A stretch of DNA of 64,000 nt, taken from NCBI RefSeq assembly GCF_009363655.1, contig NZ_CP045393.1, positions 1,550,001-1,614,000 on the forward strand, written 5' to 3'. The position numbers and the translations under genes are program-made. This stretch comes from Roseovarius sp. THAF27 (GTDB lineage Bacteria > Pseudomonadota > Alphaproteobacteria > Rhodobacterales > Rhodobacteraceae). Under the pieces are notes generated by a model. It ran no database searches. It was not told where the DNA came from and saw only the letters and a program-made list of their open reading frames with translations. Shown in pieces: positions 62,163-64,000 of the stretch (the stretch's first letter is position 1; each line of letters starts with the position of its first letter).

Positions 62163-62499
62163 GTCTTGGGTCCTTGGATCGCGGGAAAAAAGGGAAGGCG
62201 AGATGCGTCTCAGCCCCGTCCCGGCCGCCCCCGTGCGGCCCGTCCGCGTTCCGCCCCGATGGTGCGGACCTTCAGAACTATCTTGCAGCGCTGCGCCATG
62301 CGCGGCCTCCATCGCCAGCCCGCACGCACGTGACCGCACCGCCGGGCCCAATGGCCGATTTAAGGCGGCAGCCTCGCGTCCGATCTGTCCCGAAAGCGAC
62401 GCATGGTCCAAAAACGACAGAATCTTACGCCGCAGGGCAGCGAACATGAAAACGGCCCGCGCGCCTGTCGCGGGCCTCGATGACGCAGGATGATGCGTT
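62163..62499. other. mttB upstream region
   Basis: 337 bp between the mttB-like gene and the 27-codon gene. The mttB frame stays open upstream to an ATG at 62447 (M-F-A-A-L-R-R-K-I-L...), but that ATG lacks a ribosome-binding site and lies against a terminator hairpin. Apart from the terminator (62449-62476) nothing is recognised. Confidence 0.5.
62449..62476 (-). terminator. Intrinsic terminator of the 27-codon gene
   Basis: On the minus strand GGCCCGCG, a 7-nt loop, CGCGGGCC, then GTTTTC. It starts 24 bp after the small gene's stop. Confidence 0.8.
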
Positions 62500-62583
62500 T
62501 TACAGCGCCGCGAGGATCGCGGCGGGCAGCCCGACCATGCCGCCCAGGATGATCGCCATCGAAAGTCCCAGACCCTTGAACAC
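62500..62583 (-). CDS. 27-residue membrane peptide
   Basis: GTG start at 62583 with GGAGGA 6 bp upstream, a near-ideal ribosome-binding site. The product is M-F-K-G-L-G-L-S-M-A-I-I-L-G-G-M-V-G-L-P and ends A-A-I-L-A-A-L: a single glycine-rich hydrophobic helix. A terminator follows. Together these signals support a real small gene of unknown function. Confidence 0.7.
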   Translation of the reverse strand: MFKGLGLSMAIILGGMVGLPAAILAAL

Positions 62584-62729
62584 GTGTTTCCTCCGCTTGA
62601 ACCAGGTTACATGCTGGATTTGTGCGGTCAGCCAAGGGTTTCGACGTGACCGGCGGTCGCAGGCAGCCGCGCGCGAACACCCATGTCCGCCATTACGCAA
62701 TGCAGCTTCGCCGGTTTTTCACAGCCCCC

Positions 62730-62750
62730 GTCCCGGGCCTGACCCGGGAC
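62730..62750 (-). repeat. GTCCCGGG-type short palindrome (R15)
   Basis: GTCCCGGG, loop CCTGA, CCCGGGAC; 11 bp beyond the aminotransferase stop. Confidence 0.9.
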
Positions 62751-62761
62751 CTCTCACACGC

Positions 62762-63946
62762 TCAGGCCGCCACGCCCGCCAGCTCCGACGCCATCTCCAC
62801 CAGCCGCGCCAACGCCTCGCGCAGCCGGTCATCCGCCACCGTCAGCGCCACGCGCACATGCCCCGCCGCGGCGCGGCCGAAACTCTCGCCCGGCATCACC
62901 GCCACCTTGTGCCGCTCCAGCAGGCGCAGCGCAAAGTCCTCGCCCGACAGCCCGGTCGCCCGCACGTCCAGCATCACGAACATCGCGCCCTGCGCCGGGA
63001 TCGGGCGCACCACGTCCTGACCCTCCAGCAGCCCCAGCACCAGGTCGCGCCGCCGCCGGAAGGGAGCCGCCACCTCTGCCTCGAAATCCTGGCCCTTGCC
63101 AAGCGCGTAACACGCCGCCTCCTGCACGAAGCCGGCCACGCCATAGGTTGTGTGGGTCGACAGGTTGCCCATATGCGAAATCGCCTCCTCCGGTCCCACG
63201 ACCCAGCCGATGCGGCTGCCGGTCATCGCATGGCTTTTCGACAGCGACCCGATCACCAGCGTGCGCTCGGCCATCCCGTCCAGCATCCGGGGGCTCAGGT
63301 GGTCGCCCTCCCACAGCTGCGTGTCGTAAACCTCGTCCGAGATCAGCCACATGTCGTGATCCCGGCAAACCCGGCCGATCCCCTCCAGCGTCTCGCGGCC
63401 ATAGACCGCGCCGGTGGGATTGTTCGGCGTGTTGATCAGCAGGCTTTTCGCGCCCTGCGCCGCCGCTGCCGCGATATCCGCCGGATCGGGCTGGAACATC
63501 CGCTCGGGCCGCGCGGCCACCGCCACATCCTTCGCGCCCACCGCCCGGATCGTGCCGGGGTAGGTGGCATAGAACGGATCGATGTAAAGCGCCCGGTCAC
63601 CCTCGTCACAGGCCGCGTGATGCGCCGCGAAGAGCCCCGCCTGGCCGCCCGGCACGACCAAGACGTTGTCCGGCGTGGTCGCCACACCCGTCCGCGCGGT
63701 CACCCGCCGGGCCACCGTCTCGCGCAGGTTCAGGTTGCCGTTGAACATCGAATAGCCCACATGCCCCGCCTTGGTGGCGGCATGCATCGCGTCCAGGATG
63801 CTGTCATCGGTGCCGATATCGTGCTCGCCGATGGTCAGCATGGCGACATCCTCGCCCGCGTCCATCATGTCCTTGGCCTTGTAATAGACGTCCCAGCCGT
63901 CCGATCCGCCGCCCGTCAGCCCCGTGATCCGCTTCGACAATGCCAT
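62762..63946 (-). CDS. Class I/II pyridoxal-phosphate aminotransferase
   Basis: A 394-residue fold-type I enzyme. The PLP lysine is in S-L-S-K-S-H-A-M-T-G-S-R-I-G-W. N-T-P-N-N-P-T-G (cofactor ring), S-D-E-V-Y-D (Asp to the pyridine nitrogen) and the late substrate Arg in G-H-V-R-V-A-L are present. It belongs near the AspC/PatA group; the amino donor cannot be told. Confidence 0.9.
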   Translation of the reverse strand: MALSKRITGLTGGGSDGWDVYYKAKDMMDAGEDVAMLTIGEHDIGTDDSILDAMHAATKAGHVGYSMFNGNLNLRETVARRVTARTGVATTPDNVLVVPGGQAGLFAAHHAACDEGDRALYIDPFYATYPGTIRAVGAKDVAVAARPERMFQPDPADIAAAAAQGAKSLLINTPNNPTGAVYGRETLEGIGRVCRDHDMWLISDEVYDTQLWEGDHLSPRMLDGMAERTLVIGSLSKSHAMTGSRIGWVVGPEEAISHMGNLSTHTTYGVAGFVQEAACYALGKGQDFEAEVAAPFRRRRDLVLGLLEGQDVVRPIPAQGAMFVMLDVRATGLSGEDFALRLLERHKVAVMPGESFGRAAAGHVRVALTVADDRLREALARLVEMASELAGVAA

Positions 63947-64000
63947 GCCAGCCTCCTTCGCTCCGTCGCCGCCACATGGCCCGGCACCCTTCGCGAAGTC

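Noticed and set aside
62163..62447. N-terminal extension of the mttB-like gene, starting M-F-A-A-L-R-R-K-I-L
   Set aside because: No ribosome-binding site, start codon next to a terminator, and residues after about 35 become Arg/Gly-rich and unlike a folded domain. A separate tiny gene using the first 30 codons cannot be excluded.

Overview
The window is about 66% G+C and reads as a chromosomal segment of an alphaproteobacterium of the order Rhodobacterales (Roseobacter group). This is inferred from gene content: a fused SecDF, a PDH E1-beta with its own lipoyl domain, a CobT-type cobaltochelatase subunit, a ccmABCDG run, a gene-transfer-agent (GTA) remnant beside mltG, and many GTCCCGGG-type palindromes. 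No transposase, integrase, rRNA or CRISPR array was seen.

Layout. 1-8.8 kb: 3' end of bamB, der, a TspO-like membrane protein, a fatty-acid desaturase, DUF427, aminopeptidase P, cobT. 9-14.8 kb: serS, then yajC-secDF-TauE permease-DUF498. 14.8-17.5 kb: cytochrome c maturation genes ccmABCDG, in which ccmG is a mosaic. 17.5-25.9 kb: small secreted proteins, an ABC ATPase, fliG, purB, conserved unknowns and an MltB-type transglycosylase. 26-30.4 kb: glnA-glnB, the NAD(P)HX repair enzyme, a Hint-domain protein and tRNA-Leu(UAG). 30.5-33.8 kb: a three-gene cysteine-rich/SCO operon and tig. 34-36.5 kb: a low-GC secreted RTX/DUF4214 protein. 37-38.4 kb: rpsF-rpsR-rplI. 38.5-41.1 kb: a membrane protein, a YceI protein and a cytochrome b561-YceI fusion. 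41.3-47 kb: fatty-acid synthesis genes fabD, fabG, acpP and fabF, a HisA-like paralogue and mltG. 47.2-49.9 kb: a collapsed GTA locus. 50-52.3 kb: a DksA-like protein, cysE and a lipoprotein. 52.4-58 kb: pyruvate dehydrogenase genes with two unknowns, then ftsB. 58.2-64 kb: an AidB-like dehydrogenase, a repeat-rich 0.8-kb gap, an MttB-family methyltransferase, a 27-residue membrane peptide gene and an aminotransferase.

Most genes are ordinary core functions in short operons. The unusual content lies in four places. (1) The GTA locus has collapsed: the terminase N-terminus is fused in frame to the C-terminal half of the orfg15-type tail protein. (2) ccmG has a body unlike its surroundings in base composition, and the apparent C-terminal tail of the original gene lies just downstream. 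(3) Intergenic DNA carries three families of structured repeats: tandem perfect palindromes with different arm sequences, 170-240-bp foldback elements in four copies, and fifteen short GTCCCGGG-type hairpins. (4) Two uncharacterised periplasmic proteins with matching three-cysteine patterns are co-transcribed with a SCO copper chaperone homologue.

Functions are read from sequence motifs alone. No alignment or database search was run.
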